Position numbers and translations under genes: made by a program
Notes under the pieces: generated by a model
Seen by the model: only the letters and a program-made list of their open reading frames with translations
Databases searched by the model: none
Told to the model about the DNA's origin: nothing
Assembly: GCA_028288445.1 (NCBI GenBank)
Contig: JAQBNT010000242.1
Span: forward strand, 62,001-126,000
Source of the DNA: Hymenobacter sp.
GTDB lineage: Bacteria; Bacteroidota; Bacteroidia; Cytophagales; Hymenobacteraceae
Direction of reading: 5' to 3'
DNA: 64,000 nt
Part shown: positions 48,327 through 58,158 of the stretch, piece after piece
Layout: each line of letters opens with the position of its first letter
Position numbering within the stretch: the first letter of the stretch is position 1

Positions 48327-48462
48327 AGACACAAAAACAAGACGGTAAGCCACGAACGGGAGGGGCAGGGCGGGTTCGCGAAGTAGGGTCGAAACAGAAG
48401 TTAGAGAGTTTCGCGGGCACGACGTGCATGCCGATTTTCTCGAAAAGCTGCATCATTTCCGG

Positions 48463-48876
48463 CTACGAGAGGCTCATGCCCATGCCCGGCGGGGACAACT
48501 CAAAATGGGTGGCCGCTTTCCCGCCGTGGATGATGACCTGCTCAAAGCCTGCCGGGGTGTAGGAGTTGAGCAGCGTAGCCGTGGGTGAATCGACTTTGAA
48601 GGAGTGGACCGTGCCGCGCGGAATCCATACGAAGGAGCCAGTGGTGGCCACCAGCGTTTCGCCGCCCGCCCGGTAGGTTATCTGCCCGTCGAGCACGTAA
48701 AAGCTCTCGTCTTGGTCGTGACAGTGGGGCCCCGGCCCGGACCCTTGCGGGCACAGCTGCCACATCAGCGAGTAGGTGCCGTTGGTCGTGCTTTGCTCGG
48801 CCAGCACCACCCACAAAATGTCGACCATCCAGTAGGGCTTGCCGTCGCGGATGTTGAGTTCATACGGTTTGTTCAT
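48463..48876 (-). CDS. Cupin-domain protein, possibly truncated by an amber codon
   Basis: GPGPHCHDQDESFYVLDGQITYRAGGETLVATTGSFVWIPRGTVHSFKVDS. Confidence 0.85.
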   Translation of the reverse strand: MNKPYELNIRDGKPYWMVDILWVVLAEQSTTNGTYSLMWQLCPQGSGPGPHCHDQDESFYVLDGQITYRAGGETLVATTGSFVWIPRGTVHSFKVDSPTATLLNSYTPAGFEQVIIHGGKAATHFELSPPGMGMSLS

Positions 48877-48934
48877 GGCAATCTGATATTAGGATTGGGA
48901 ATGATTTGATGGGCAGGTCCCGGGTTGGCGGTCC

Positions 48935-49633
48935 TTAATTGGCGGCCAGCACGTCCCGCACGCCGGTCCAGCGCAGTTCCGGGTAGCGGGCGTTGTCGAG
49001 TGGGGTATTCTGGACGCTGAACATGCTGTGCAGGTACTGCGACTGCTGCCAGCGGGGGTAAATTTCTTGCTCCCCCTCGGGGTGGGCCGCCCGCTCGCGG
49101 CGGTTAAATGCCGCCAGGGCATCCCGGCTTCCCAGGTCATTGAGGGTGTAGGGCACCCCGGCCACTTCCCCGGCCACTTTGGCCAGCTCGCGTGGGCTCA
49201 GTTGGAAGGAAGCAATGCGCAGGTAACGCGGCGTGGTATGGTCCAAGGCCGCCGCGGCCGTGTAAGCCGCCGTGTCATCCATGGTAGTAAAGTCCACCTG
49301 CCAGTCGGTATCTTCCACGTACCCGACGCGGTGCTGCTGGCGGTTGAGCAGTTGCGGGTTGTAGGCCAGTACCTCGGCGAAGGCACCGTTGAGGATGGAG
49401 GTGCCGGCAATGCCCGCCTGCTGGTCGAGGTGGTGGTTGAACTCGCGCCGCAGGTCGAAGTTGCAGTTGTCGCCTTCCCGCGTCTTGGTGTAGTCGCTGG
49501 CAAAGTCTGAGGGGATGAAGCGGGGCACGCCCGCGGCAATGGCGGCCGCCAGCAGCGTGGCCTGGGCGTCTACATTGATGATGCGTCCGCCGAGGTTACC
49601 GGTGCCGCCGACAATTACAATGGGAGTGGCCAT
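48935..49633 (-). CDS. NmrA-like NAD(P)-binding protein
   Basis: MATPIVIVGGTGNLGGRIINV; LLAAAIAAGVPRFIPSDFASDYTK. Confidence 0.9.
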   Translation of the reverse strand: MATPIVIVGGTGNLGGRIINVDAQATLLAAAIAAGVPRFIPSDFASDYTKTREGDNCNFDLRREFNHHLDQQAGIAGTSILNGAFAEVLAYNPQLLNRQQHRVGYVEDTDWQVDFTTMDDTAAYTAAAALDHTTPRYLRIASFQLSPRELAKVAGEVAGVPYTLNDLGSRDALAAFNRRERAAHPEGEQEIYPRWQQSQYLHSMFSVQNTPLDNARYPELRWTGVRDVLAAN

Positions 49634-50181
49634 GGAATTACTTGTTTGGGAGGAAAGAAAAGTGCGCCCCAGCTTCGTTTGCTCGGGCGAGCCGCGAGCA
49701 AAACATAAAGCGCAAGTAGCGGCACAAAGGTGGCCGGTCCCCCCTTTGTACGGCCTGCACTTTCTTGCGCTTTTCTAGTGAATTCTTGCGGAATTGCACG
49801 AGTAGAATTTCGCCGAGTCGCTACCGTAGGCTAGGCATGACGAGGGCTGGCTGGTGCACTGCGATACCCATTGGGCAGCAACTCCAGGTCCCTGTAAATC
49901 CGCGCATCCCTTGCAAGCCATTGGCTATAAGCGGCGTTTGTTTAAAGAGGACCGCGATGGAGAACCGCAGTAAGTATTTTGGCCCGGTAGTCCCCAACTG
50001 CTAGAAGCCGAGCAGTCTGCGCGGGTTAAACGGCAGCATGCCGGAGGGGTGCGGTCGCTTCACGCCTGGCCGCATCGACATCGTGCCCGACCTGTTGCGG
50101 TAATTGCAGCGCTAGATTAACGGAAACTTATCCTCGAAAACTCATTTGGTTGGCCTACCCGTCCAGGCTTCCCGCGCACTT

Positions 50182-50328
50182 CTACCAGCCGGCCAAGTAG
50201 CCGGCCATGTTCAGGTCCGGCAGCAGGAAGGTGGCGGGCAACACCCACCAGGCGTAGGGTAGGCGGGCAAAAACGGCCGGGGTGAGCAGCGCTTCGGCAG
50301 GTTCTTCGATTTTCAGCAGGGTTTTCAT
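50182..50328 (-). pseudogene. N-terminal remnant resembling a DUF4260-type membrane protein
   Basis: MKTLLKIEEPAEALLTPAVFARLPYAWWVLPATFLLPDLNMAGYLAGW then stop. Confidence 0.5.
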
Positions 50329-50534
50329 GAGTAGATTTGGAAATAGCCCAAAACAGTCCAACTCAGCTCATCGAAGCATCTCTCCCGCTTCTTTGCCTGA
50401 TACTCACCAGACCAGGCAGCGCGGATTTGCCTTTTCATTCGTTGCAGCGAATGATTTACGGCTGCGGTAACGACGCTTCGACGAGCTCAGCCGGACTGTT
50501 CTTTTTTCAAGTTATTTCGGTTCTTTACCTCCGT

Positions 50535-51827
50535 TCACTTCTTCAATTCAGCTTTCAGCGCTGCAATGACGTCCGGGTTCGGCAGGCAGTTTTTGAACTT
50601 GATGTTCTCCAAAATCGGTGGGAGTTCGGCAGCCGATTTTAACTCGACGAGGTAAGGCGGCTTGATGCGTAGCAGTGCAGCAATGGGCTTGTCATTGAAG
50701 CGCTTGTAGGTCCACTGGCACCAGCCGATGCCGGCGGCGTTGAGGTTGCGGGCGGCTTCGCCCATCCACTCGGGCGTGTTTTCGCCGGTTTCGCCCACCC
50801 ACACGGGCACGTTCTGGGCTTCGCGGAAGCGCAGCAGGTTGCCAATGGTGCCGAGCTGGTTGGCGTCGGGGTTGTTGGCCTCGGGCGCGTTGCTGAGCGG
50901 GTACTTGGCCATGTTGTAGCGGTGGGCGTTGTACACCAGGTTTTCGGGGTGCGTGAAGGTCTTGCGCTCGATGGCGTTGTAGTTGTTGCCGTAGCCGTTG
51001 CCTTCGAGCAGCAGCAGGTGCTGGTCGCCCTCGGCCCGCACCGTGTTGATGAGCCGCTCCAGCATGGCCTGAATGGCCGGGTTGTCGCCGGGCACATGGT
51101 TGGGCTCGTTCACGAGGTCGTACATGGCAATGCGGCTGTCGTTTTTGTAGCGCCGGGCCAGCATGGCCCACAGGCCATTGGTGATGTCCTGGTACACGGG
51201 TTCTTTCCAGAAGCCGTTGGGCTGCAGGGCGTCGGAGATATTGGAGTCGGTGCCCTGAGCGCCGGGGGCGGCGTGCAGGTCAAGCACCACGTACATCTTG
51301 TTGGCCGCGCACCAGACCAGCGTTTTATCAATGAGGCGAATGGCTTCCAACCGCTGCGGCTCCTGAAACAGCTCGCCTTTCTGCTGCCATTCCTTCAGCT
51401 TGGCCACGTAATCGGCATACGGCACCGTGCCGCGGATAACGCCATTGCGCACCGCCCGCTGCTTTTCGGTCAGAAACAGGTCGTAGTGCAGCGGCAGCCG
51501 AATGCAGTTGAAGCCCTGCTGGGCAATAAAATCAATATCGGACTTGGTGATGAAGTTGTCGCGGTACTGCTGGTAGAATTTCTCCACGGCCGCATCGCCC
51601 ATTCCCGCGCCGTAGAGCACCTTTTTCACCGCGCCCTGGGTGCCGCCGTAGCCGGGCTTCATCATGTAGCCTTCCTGCAACAGCCAGCCGCCCAGGTTCA
51701 TGCCTTGCAGCAGGACTTCGTGGTTCTGCGCATCTACTATTTGGGGGCCGTTGGCGTGCAGGAACGGGGTTTGGGCGTGGGCCGCGAGGGCCAGGATGGC
51801 CAGAAAAGCGGTGGCAAAAAGCTTCAT
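50535..51827 (-). CDS. Glycoside hydrolase family 5-like secreted enzyme
   Basis: Signal peptide MKLFATAFLAILALAAHAQ; GMNLGGWLLQEGYM; GFNCIRLPLHYDLF; AMYDLVNEPNHVPG; VPVWVGETGENTPEW. Confidence 0.93.
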   Translation of the reverse strand: MKLFATAFLAILALAAHAQTPFLHANGPQIVDAQNHEVLLQGMNLGGWLLQEGYMMKPGYGGTQGAVKKVLYGAGMGDAAVEKFYQQYRDNFITKSDIDFIAQQGFNCIRLPLHYDLFLTEKQRAVRNGVIRGTVPYADYVAKLKEWQQKGELFQEPQRLEAIRLIDKTLVWCAANKMYVVLDLHAAPGAQGTDSNISDALQPNGFWKEPVYQDITNGLWAMLARRYKNDSRIAMYDLVNEPNHVPGDNPAIQAMLERLINTVRAEGDQHLLLLEGNGYGNNYNAIERKTFTHPENLVYNAHRYNMAKYPLSNAPEANNPDANQLGTIGNLLRFREAQNVPVWVGETGENTPEWMGEAARNLNAAGIGWCQWTYKRFNDKPIAALLRIKPPYLVELKSAAELPPILENIKFKNCLPNPDVIAALKAELKK

Positions 51828-51936
51828 GCGCAGGTGGGTTCTGGCGCGGACGCTGGAAGTCCGCGCGTAAGGCAGTTGGTCGTGATTTCTGCAATGCGCG
51901 GACTCCCAGTGCCCCCGCTACAAACCGCTTATTTAG

Positions 51937-53439
51937 TTAGTTAATTACATAAGTAACAATGGAATGTGCCGCGCTGGTGGTAGTGGCCGACTGCCCTTTT
52001 ATCCAAAGCTGAAACGCCTGGGGCTTGTCGCCGCTGTTCATTACCACCACGGCTACTTTGCCGTCGGGGTTGCGGAAGGCCGTGGCTTGCAGCCAGTCGC
52101 GGGTGGAGGTGCTGGCAATGCGCTTGGCCCCGGGGCGGATGAACTTCGAAAAGTGGCCGATGTAGTAGTAGGCGTTGGTGTAAATGAGCTTGCCGGCCTT
52201 GGTGTCGCCGATGATGGGGGCGAAGCAGAAGTTGCTGACGTGGTTGGGGCCACCGGTTTCGTCGAGCAGGATGTTCCAGTCTATCCAGCCCACGGTGCCG
52301 GCGTTGAAGTCGTTTATCATCGAGTGGCCATATTTCTCGCCCAGCTTCCAGTCGTTCACCTGCTCAAACTTGAATTTCTCCACGCAGGCTTCCGTCAGCA
52401 TCAGGTTGGTGCCGGGGTAGGCCTCGTGGGTGCGGCGCACGTTGTCGAAGAGCATGCCGCTGCCGGTCCAGGTTTCGTACCAGTGGTAGCCGATGCCCCA
52501 GACGTACTTGGCGGCCTCGGGGTCGTCGAGCACGGTGCTGGCACGCTGGTACACCAGGTCGCGGTTGTGGTCCCAGGCAATGAGCTTTTTCGAGCCCAGA
52601 CCGCCTTTTGCCAAGGTGGGGCCAAGGAAGTTTTTGATGAAATCCCGCTCCTCTTCGCCCGTGTAGAGGCACGATTCCCATTTCTGGGTAGCCATGGCTT
52701 CATTCTGCACCGAAAGGCCCCAGATGGGCATGCCCAACTGCTCGTAGGCCTTGATGAACTTCACGTAGTGGTCGGCCCAGGCTTGGCGGTATTGGGGCAG
52801 CAGCTTGCCGCCGTGCAGCCGGTTGTTGTTGTCCTTCATCCAGGCCGGCGGGCTCCAGGGACTCACAAACAGGGGCAGCTGGCCGCCCGCCGCCGCCGTG
52901 GCCTGCTTGATGAGTGGAATACGAAACTGCTCGTCGTGCTGCACGCTGAAGGTTTTCAGGCTGGCGTCATTCGCCGCGATGTAGTCGTAGCTGCCGCTCG
53001 AAAAATCAGAGCTCGCGATGCTGGTGCGGGCCAGCGTGTAGCCAATGCCCTCCGTGGGGCTGTAGTAAGCTTTCAGAAATTCCTGCTGCTGGGGTTTCGG
53101 CAGCTTGGCGAAGGTTTCGGCCGCCGCGTCGGTTATCGCCCCGCCAATGCCCAGCAGGGTCTGGAAGGACTTGCCGGGGTCCACAAATACGCAGACCTGG
53201 GTTTCGAGCGGCTGCCCCGACGGCTGGAATGCCAGAGCCGGCCCGGCCGCTAGGCGCTGGTCGGTGCCTTGGGCGGTAGTGTACACCTGGGCGGTTCGGC
53301 CCGCCGCCGAATACAGCGTGGTGGCCAGTGGCTTAGCAAGGGGTTTGGCTACCGCTTTGGCCGAAGTCTGGGCAAGGGCCGCCGCGGGGCCGAGAGCGAC
53401 CAGCAGCAGAGTGGGCAGCGATTTGGGCAATGAAAGCAT
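51937..53439 (-). CDS. Glycoside hydrolase family 30-like (secreted)
   Basis: LLGIGGAITDAAAETFAKLPKPQQQEFLKAYYSPTEGIGYTLARTSIASSDFS; LFVSPWSPPAWMKDNN; GLSVQNEAMATQKWESC; NLMLTEACVEK. Confidence 0.94.
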   Translation of the reverse strand: MLSLPKSLPTLLLVALGPAAALAQTSAKAVAKPLAKPLATTLYSAAGRTAQVYTTAQGTDQRLAAGPALAFQPSGQPLETQVCVFVDPGKSFQTLLGIGGAITDAAAETFAKLPKPQQQEFLKAYYSPTEGIGYTLARTSIASSDFSSGSYDYIAANDASLKTFSVQHDEQFRIPLIKQATAAAGGQLPLFVSPWSPPAWMKDNNNRLHGGKLLPQYRQAWADHYVKFIKAYEQLGMPIWGLSVQNEAMATQKWESCLYTGEEERDFIKNFLGPTLAKGGLGSKKLIAWDHNRDLVYQRASTVLDDPEAAKYVWGIGYHWYETWTGSGMLFDNVRRTHEAYPGTNLMLTEACVEKFKFEQVNDWKLGEKYGHSMINDFNAGTVGWIDWNILLDETGGPNHVSNFCFAPIIGDTKAGKLIYTNAYYYIGHFSKFIRPGAKRIASTSTRDWLQATAFRNPDGKVAVVVMNSGDKPQAFQLWIKGQSATTTSAAHSIVTYVIN

Positions 53440-53485
53440 GGGGAATTAATAAAATAGATGCCGGGAATAGCAGGAAAAGCGGGCG

Positions 53486-55033
53486 TTAAAGCCGGAAGGC
53501 TTGGTTGGGAAAGGCTGCATCCTCGTAAGGCGCAAGCAGAGGCCGGGCCCGGCTCACCGAGTCAAACACCATGGCCTGGGGCCGTTTGGGGGTGTAGGGC
53601 GGCCACTCCGCGCCGGGCGTGCCGGTGGTGATGAAGCTCACCCAGCGCCGGTGCATCTGCTGGGCCAGGGCGCGGCTCGGGGCGGCTTGGGCGGCCTTGG
53701 GGCTCAGCGTGTTCCACACGTAGCCCAGCTCCTGGGCGTGCACCGGGCCGGGCCCGCCGGGCGTGCGGTAATCGAAGCGGTAGAGCCATACCGGGTGCCC
53801 GGCCCGGGCCAACGTGCCTGCCAGTAGGTACGAGGCCAGGCGGTAGAGGTAGTCGGTGGTGGTGCGCAGCCAGGCTTGGTCGGTGGGCTGGGCGCGGTGG
53901 GCCTGCTCGTAGGCGCGCCACACCTGGGGGCCGTTGGTGCCGAAAAGCTCGGTGAGCACCGCCGGATTAGGCTCTTTCAGCGTCGGCCAGAAACCCATGA
54001 ACAGGCCGGCCTCGTCGCGGTTGGTGCCGACCAGGGCGCGCACCCGGGCCCGGCCGAGACGGGCCAGGTGCGTCAGGGGTGCCTCGGGAATGGTAATGCC
54101 ATCGAGCACCGGGCCAAATAGTTGCAAGCCACCGGGCCCGGCCGCCAGCTTCTGCTGCGCCCGGATGAGGTCGGCCGCCGGCAGCGTGAGGAGCTGCGCC
54201 GTTTGGTCGGCGTGCAGCCCCAGCACGGCCAGCAGCCGCGCCGTGACGGCCGTCGCCGTAGCGGTGTCGCGCACGGCCTGCGTGCCCCCGCTTTCCAGAA
54301 TAACCTGTTGGTAAAGGCCATCGGCGGCGGGGGTAGCCATCACGGCGCTCACCAGCTTGGCCCCGGCCGATTCCCCCATGACTGTGACCCGGCCCGGGTC
54401 GCCCCCAAAAGCCGCGATGTTGGCGTGCACCCAGCGCAGGGCGGCCACCACGTCGAGCACCCCCGCGTTGCCGGCTGGCCGGTAGGCGGCACCCAGTTGG
54501 TGGCCCAGCTGCAAAAAGCCAAACGCGCCCAGTCGGTAGTTAATGCTCACGGCCACAAGGCTGTCGCGGCGGGCAAAATTCTGCCCCGGAAAATCATCGC
54601 CGGAGCCACCCGTGAACGCGCCGCCATGCACCCACACCACCACCGCCTTGGGCCGGGCGGCGCGGAGTGAAGGCGTCCACACGTTCAGCGTGAGGCAGTT
54701 TTCGTCACCCTGCGGCCCGGCATTGCCACCTTGCGGCGCACGCGGGCCGAAAGCCGTGGCGGGCCGCACCCCGGGCCAGCGCGGCAGCGGCTGGGGCGGC
54801 AAAAACCGTAGGTTCCCGGTTGGCGGCAGGGCATACGCTATGCCTTTAAATATGAGCATGCCGGTACTGTCGCGCAGGCCTTGCAGCCCGCCCGCCGGCG
54901 TCTGGCAAATGGGGCCCACAAGGGCGGCCGGGGCTTGGGCAGCCGTTCGGCCAGGGGCCAGGCCGGCCAAGGCAGCCACCAACAGCCACCGGCCCAATGC
55001 CGGTGACCCGGTTAAAGTGACGAGCCCTACCAT
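53486..55033 (-). CDS. Type-B carboxylesterase, secreted
   Basis: ICQTPAGGLQGLRDSTGMLIFKGIAYALPPTGNLRF; VVVWVHGGAFTGGSGDDF; FGGDPGRVTVMGESAGAKLVSAVMAT. Confidence 0.95.
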   Translation of the reverse strand: MVGLVTLTGSPALGRWLLVAALAGLAPGRTAAQAPAALVGPICQTPAGGLQGLRDSTGMLIFKGIAYALPPTGNLRFLPPQPLPRWPGVRPATAFGPRAPQGGNAGPQGDENCLTLNVWTPSLRAARPKAVVVWVHGGAFTGGSGDDFPGQNFARRDSLVAVSINYRLGAFGFLQLGHQLGAAYRPAGNAGVLDVVAALRWVHANIAAFGGDPGRVTVMGESAGAKLVSAVMATPAADGLYQQVILESGGTQAVRDTATATAVTARLLAVLGLHADQTAQLLTLPAADLIRAQQKLAAGPGGLQLFGPVLDGITIPEAPLTHLARLGRARVRALVGTNRDEAGLFMGFWPTLKEPNPAVLTELFGTNGPQVWRAYEQAHRAQPTDQAWLRTTTDYLYRLASYLLAGTLARAGHPVWLYRFDYRTPGGPGPVHAQELGYVWNTLSPKAAQAAPSRALAQQMHRRWVSFITTGTPGAEWPPYTPKRPQAMVFDSVSRARPLLAPYEDAAFPNQAFRL

Positions 55034-56505
55034 ACGTAGGTCGCTACCGAGCCGCTGTAAAGCGACGTGTTGACCATCTTGCCCTTATACTGAATGTTGA
55101 AGTTTTGCAGCGCGGAACCAGTGTTCAACACTACCAGCACGCGCTTGCCGTTGGGGGTTTTATAGGCCACGTTGGGCAGGTTGGGGGGCACGTTGGTGGC
55201 CACGCGCACCGAGCCGGGGCGCACAAATTTGCTGCTGTGGGCCACCGTGTAGTAGGCCACGTTGCGCGTCACGGTGTTACCCGAAATCGTAACTGCGCCC
55301 AGGCATTGGGTGCAGCCCCCGGGCGTGGATGGACCAAAGCTCGGGTCGCTGGCCAGGTTCCATTCCAGCACGTTGCGGCTCCAGTTGCGCACCGCCCCGA
55401 TTTCGAGGTTGTTTACGTGGTAGCTCAAGTCACTGCCGAAGGACGTGGTGCCGGGCGATTGGGTCCACTGCTCGGTGAAGTACACGTGTTTGCTGGGAAA
55501 CTGGTCGTGGATGCCGCCCAGCGCACTAATGGAGCCGCCGTAGAGGTGAAATGCCGAGCCATCGACATAGGCGCTGGCGGCGGGGTCGCTCAGGACGGTA
55601 TTCACGAAGTTCAGGCCGGCCTGGTCGGGGTTGTGGTCGTAGGCAATGATTTTGGTCGTTAGTCCCGCCGCCTGGAAAGCGGGGCCTACGTTGTTCTTGA
55701 TGAAGGTGGCCTGCTGGGCACCCGTCATCAGCATGCTGGGATTGTTGCCACCGTAGAGGGGCTCGTTTTGCAGTGTCACGGCATCAACAGGGATACCCTG
55801 GGCGGCCATTTGCTGGATGTATTTCACAAAGTAGCGGGCGTAGGCATCGTAGTACTGCGGCAGCAGGCTGCCGCCCACGGAGCTGTTGTTCGATTTCATC
55901 CACGACGGGGCCGTCCAGGGCGAGCCGAGGATTTTGATGGCCGGGTTCACCGCCAGAATCTCGCGCAGCACCGGAATGAAATAGGCCTGGTCCGGAGCCA
56001 GACTGAAGCTAGCCAGGCTAGGGTCGGGCAAGCTGGCATCGTCGTAAGTATATACCTGGCTGCTCAGGTCCGAAGCACCGATGCTGACGCGCAAATAACT
56101 CACGCCCAGGTACGTGCTGTCCGTCGCAAACAATTCCCGGATGAGCGCCGCCCGGCTGCTGGCCGTCATCTGGCTCAGCACGTAGGCACTGCCCCCGGTG
56201 AGGGTATAGCCGAAGCCGTCCATGGTCTGGAAAGTCTGGGTGGTATCCACCGCAATGGTGGGGTCGGTGTTGGTATTCGGGCCAAAAACCAGGCTGACTT
56301 TGGGCCGGGAAAACAGCGCCGTCTTATCGGGCATCGTCAGCCACACGGCTACCTGCGACGGAGCCGTGGGCGTGTTCGGCGTAGTGGGAGTAGTGGGCGT
56401 GTTCGGCGTAGTAGGCGTGTTCGAGGCCGCCGGCTCGGCGTCTTTCTTGCAGCCGCCCAGCAGCAGGAGCGCCAAAAACAGAGTGGCCGCAGTAGGAAAG
56501 GTCAT
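55027..56505 (-). CDS. Glycoside hydrolase family 30-like lipoprotein
   Basis: Lipobox FLALLLLGGCKKD; NTPTTPNTPTTPTTPNTPT linker; TMDGFGYTLTGGSAYVLSQM; LGSPWTAPSWMKSNN; AVTLQNEPLYGGNNPSM; VYFTEQWTQSPG. Confidence 0.95.
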   Translation of the reverse strand: MTFPTAATLFLALLLLGGCKKDAEPAASNTPTTPNTPTTPTTPNTPTAPSQVAVWLTMPDKTALFSRPKVSLVFGPNTNTDPTIAVDTTQTFQTMDGFGYTLTGGSAYVLSQMTASSRAALIRELFATDSTYLGVSYLRVSIGASDLSSQVYTYDDASLPDPSLASFSLAPDQAYFIPVLREILAVNPAIKILGSPWTAPSWMKSNNSSVGGSLLPQYYDAYARYFVKYIQQMAAQGIPVDAVTLQNEPLYGGNNPSMLMTGAQQATFIKNNVGPAFQAAGLTTKIIAYDHNPDQAGLNFVNTVLSDPAASAYVDGSAFHLYGGSISALGGIHDQFPSKHVYFTEQWTQSPGTTSFGSDLSYHVNNLEIGAVRNWSRNVLEWNLASDPSFGPSTPGGCTQCLGAVTISGNTVTRNVAYYTVAHSSKFVRPGSVRVATNVPPNLPNVAYKTPNGKRVLVVLNTGSALQNFNIQYKGKMVNTSLYSGSVATYVW

Positions 56506-56538
56506 GGAGAGGGGTGGGTTTTAGAAAAAGCCGGCTCG

Positions 56539-57993
56539 CTACCACACGTAGGTGGCCACCGCGCCGGCCGGCAGCGTGGCCGGCACGGTGCGGCCCTGGT
56601 AGCGCAGGCTGAAGGTTTGGGGTGTGGCCTGGTCGTTTTGCACCAGCAAAACGTGGCGGCCGGTGGGGGTGCGGTAGGCCACGTTGGGCAGCCCGGCCGC
56701 CGTGCTGGAAGCAATTCGCACCGAGCCGGGGCGCACAAACTTGCTGCTGTGGGCCACCGTGTAGTAGGCCACGTTGCGCGTCACGGTGTCGCCGGCCAGC
56801 GTAATGGCCCCGAGGCACTGGTTGCAGCCGCCGGGCGTGTGCGGGTTCTGATGCGGGTCGGCGGCCAGGTTCCATTCCAGCACGTTGCGGGCCCAGTTGC
56901 GGGGCGCACCCACAAACAGATTTTTGACGTGCCAGCCCAGGTTGTCGGCAAACTTGCTCCGCGAACCCACCCACTCTTCCGTGAAGTAGACGTGCTTCTG
57001 CGGAAATGCATCGTGCACTTTGCTCAGCGCCTCAATGGGGCCGGCGTAGAGGTGAAAGGCCGAGCCGTTCACGTAAGGGTTGGCCGTGGCGTCATTCAGC
57101 ACCGTGAGCGGGTATTCGGGCTTGTCGGCGTTGTGGTCGTAGCAGATGATTTTGGTGTCGAGCTTGGCCGCTTTGAAGGCCGGGCCCAGGTGCTTGCCAA
57201 TGAATTCGGCCTGTTGCTCGGCCAGCATCAGCAGGCTGGGGTTGTTGCCGGGGTGCAGCGGCTCGTTTTGCACCGTAATGGCATCGAGGCGAATGCCGGC
57301 GGCTTTCATGCCTTGAATGTATTTCACGAAATACTGGGCGTAGGCCGGGTAAAACTCCGGCTTGAGGCTGCCGCCCTTGGTTTCGCCGTTGGTTTTCATC
57401 CAGGTGGGCGGGCTCCAGGGCGAGCCCAGTAGCTTGATGCTCGGGTTGATGGCCAGAATCTCCTTTAGCACCGGAAGGAGGTGCTTTTCGTCGGGGGCGA
57501 GGCTGAATTTGGCCAGTGTGGGGTCGGTCTGGCCAGCGGGCAGGTCGTCGTAGCTGAAAACCTGGGCATCAAGGTCCGAAGCCCCAATGCTCAGGCGTAA
57601 GTAGCTCACGCCAATTCCCTTGTCATCCGTCCCGAATAACTCGCGCAGCAGTGCCGCACGCTTGGCCGGGCTCATGGCCTGCAGCAATTCGGCGCTGCCG
57701 CCGGTGAGGCAGTAGCCGAAGCCATCCATGGTCTGGAAGCGCTGGCTATCGTCTATTTCTATAACAGTGCCGGTTGTGGCGGCAGTACCGAAGGACTGCT
57801 TGCCTGGCTGCAGCTGCAGGGCTTGGGTCTGGTCGGCGGTGGTCAGCCAGCAGGTTACGGAGGCAGTCGTTTTGGTTGGGTTTTTGGGTGCGCCTTTGCG
57901 CGTCTGGCCGTGGCCGGGCAGCAGCGTGAGCGTGAGCAGGGCCGCCGTGCTCCAGCGGAATGTGCTCCAGCGGAATATCGAAACCGGGTTCAT
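56539..57993 (-). CDS. Glycoside hydrolase family 30-like (secreted), paralog of 55027-56505
   Basis: Signal peptide; TMDGFGYCLTGGSAELLQAM; LGSPWSPPTWMKTNG; AITVQNEPLHPGNNPSLLM; VYFTEEWVGSRS. Confidence 0.95.
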   Translation of the reverse strand: MNPVSIFRWSTFRWSTAALLTLTLLPGHGQTRKGAPKNPTKTTASVTCWLTTADQTQALQLQPGKQSFGTAATTGTVIEIDDSQRFQTMDGFGYCLTGGSAELLQAMSPAKRAALLRELFGTDDKGIGVSYLRLSIGASDLDAQVFSYDDLPAGQTDPTLAKFSLAPDEKHLLPVLKEILAINPSIKLLGSPWSPPTWMKTNGETKGGSLKPEFYPAYAQYFVKYIQGMKAAGIRLDAITVQNEPLHPGNNPSLLMLAEQQAEFIGKHLGPAFKAAKLDTKIICYDHNADKPEYPLTVLNDATANPYVNGSAFHLYAGPIEALSKVHDAFPQKHVYFTEEWVGSRSKFADNLGWHVKNLFVGAPRNWARNVLEWNLAADPHQNPHTPGGCNQCLGAITLAGDTVTRNVAYYTVAHSSKFVRPGSVRIASSTAAGLPNVAYRTPTGRHVLLVQNDQATPQTFSLRYQGRTVPATLPAGAVATYVW

Positions 57994-58158
57994 ACGCTTC
58001 ACAAATAGAAAACGCGGCTGGCAGGCGCTCGCGAGGCCTGCCAGCCGCATCGGATTCAAAAGGATAATTAATTGCCCGATAGCGTGTCGCTCCGGGGCCG
58101 GAAGCAGGAAAGATTGTTCCCACCACTTATCCGCCTCCGTCCCGAAACGACAGCTAGG

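Noticed and set aside
51964-53253. 429-aa plus-strand ORF opposite GH30
   Set aside because: Shadow ORF; no motifs.
55768-57432. 554-aa plus-strand ORF opposite two GH30 genes
   Set aside because: Shadow ORF spanning two genuine genes; no recognisable domain.
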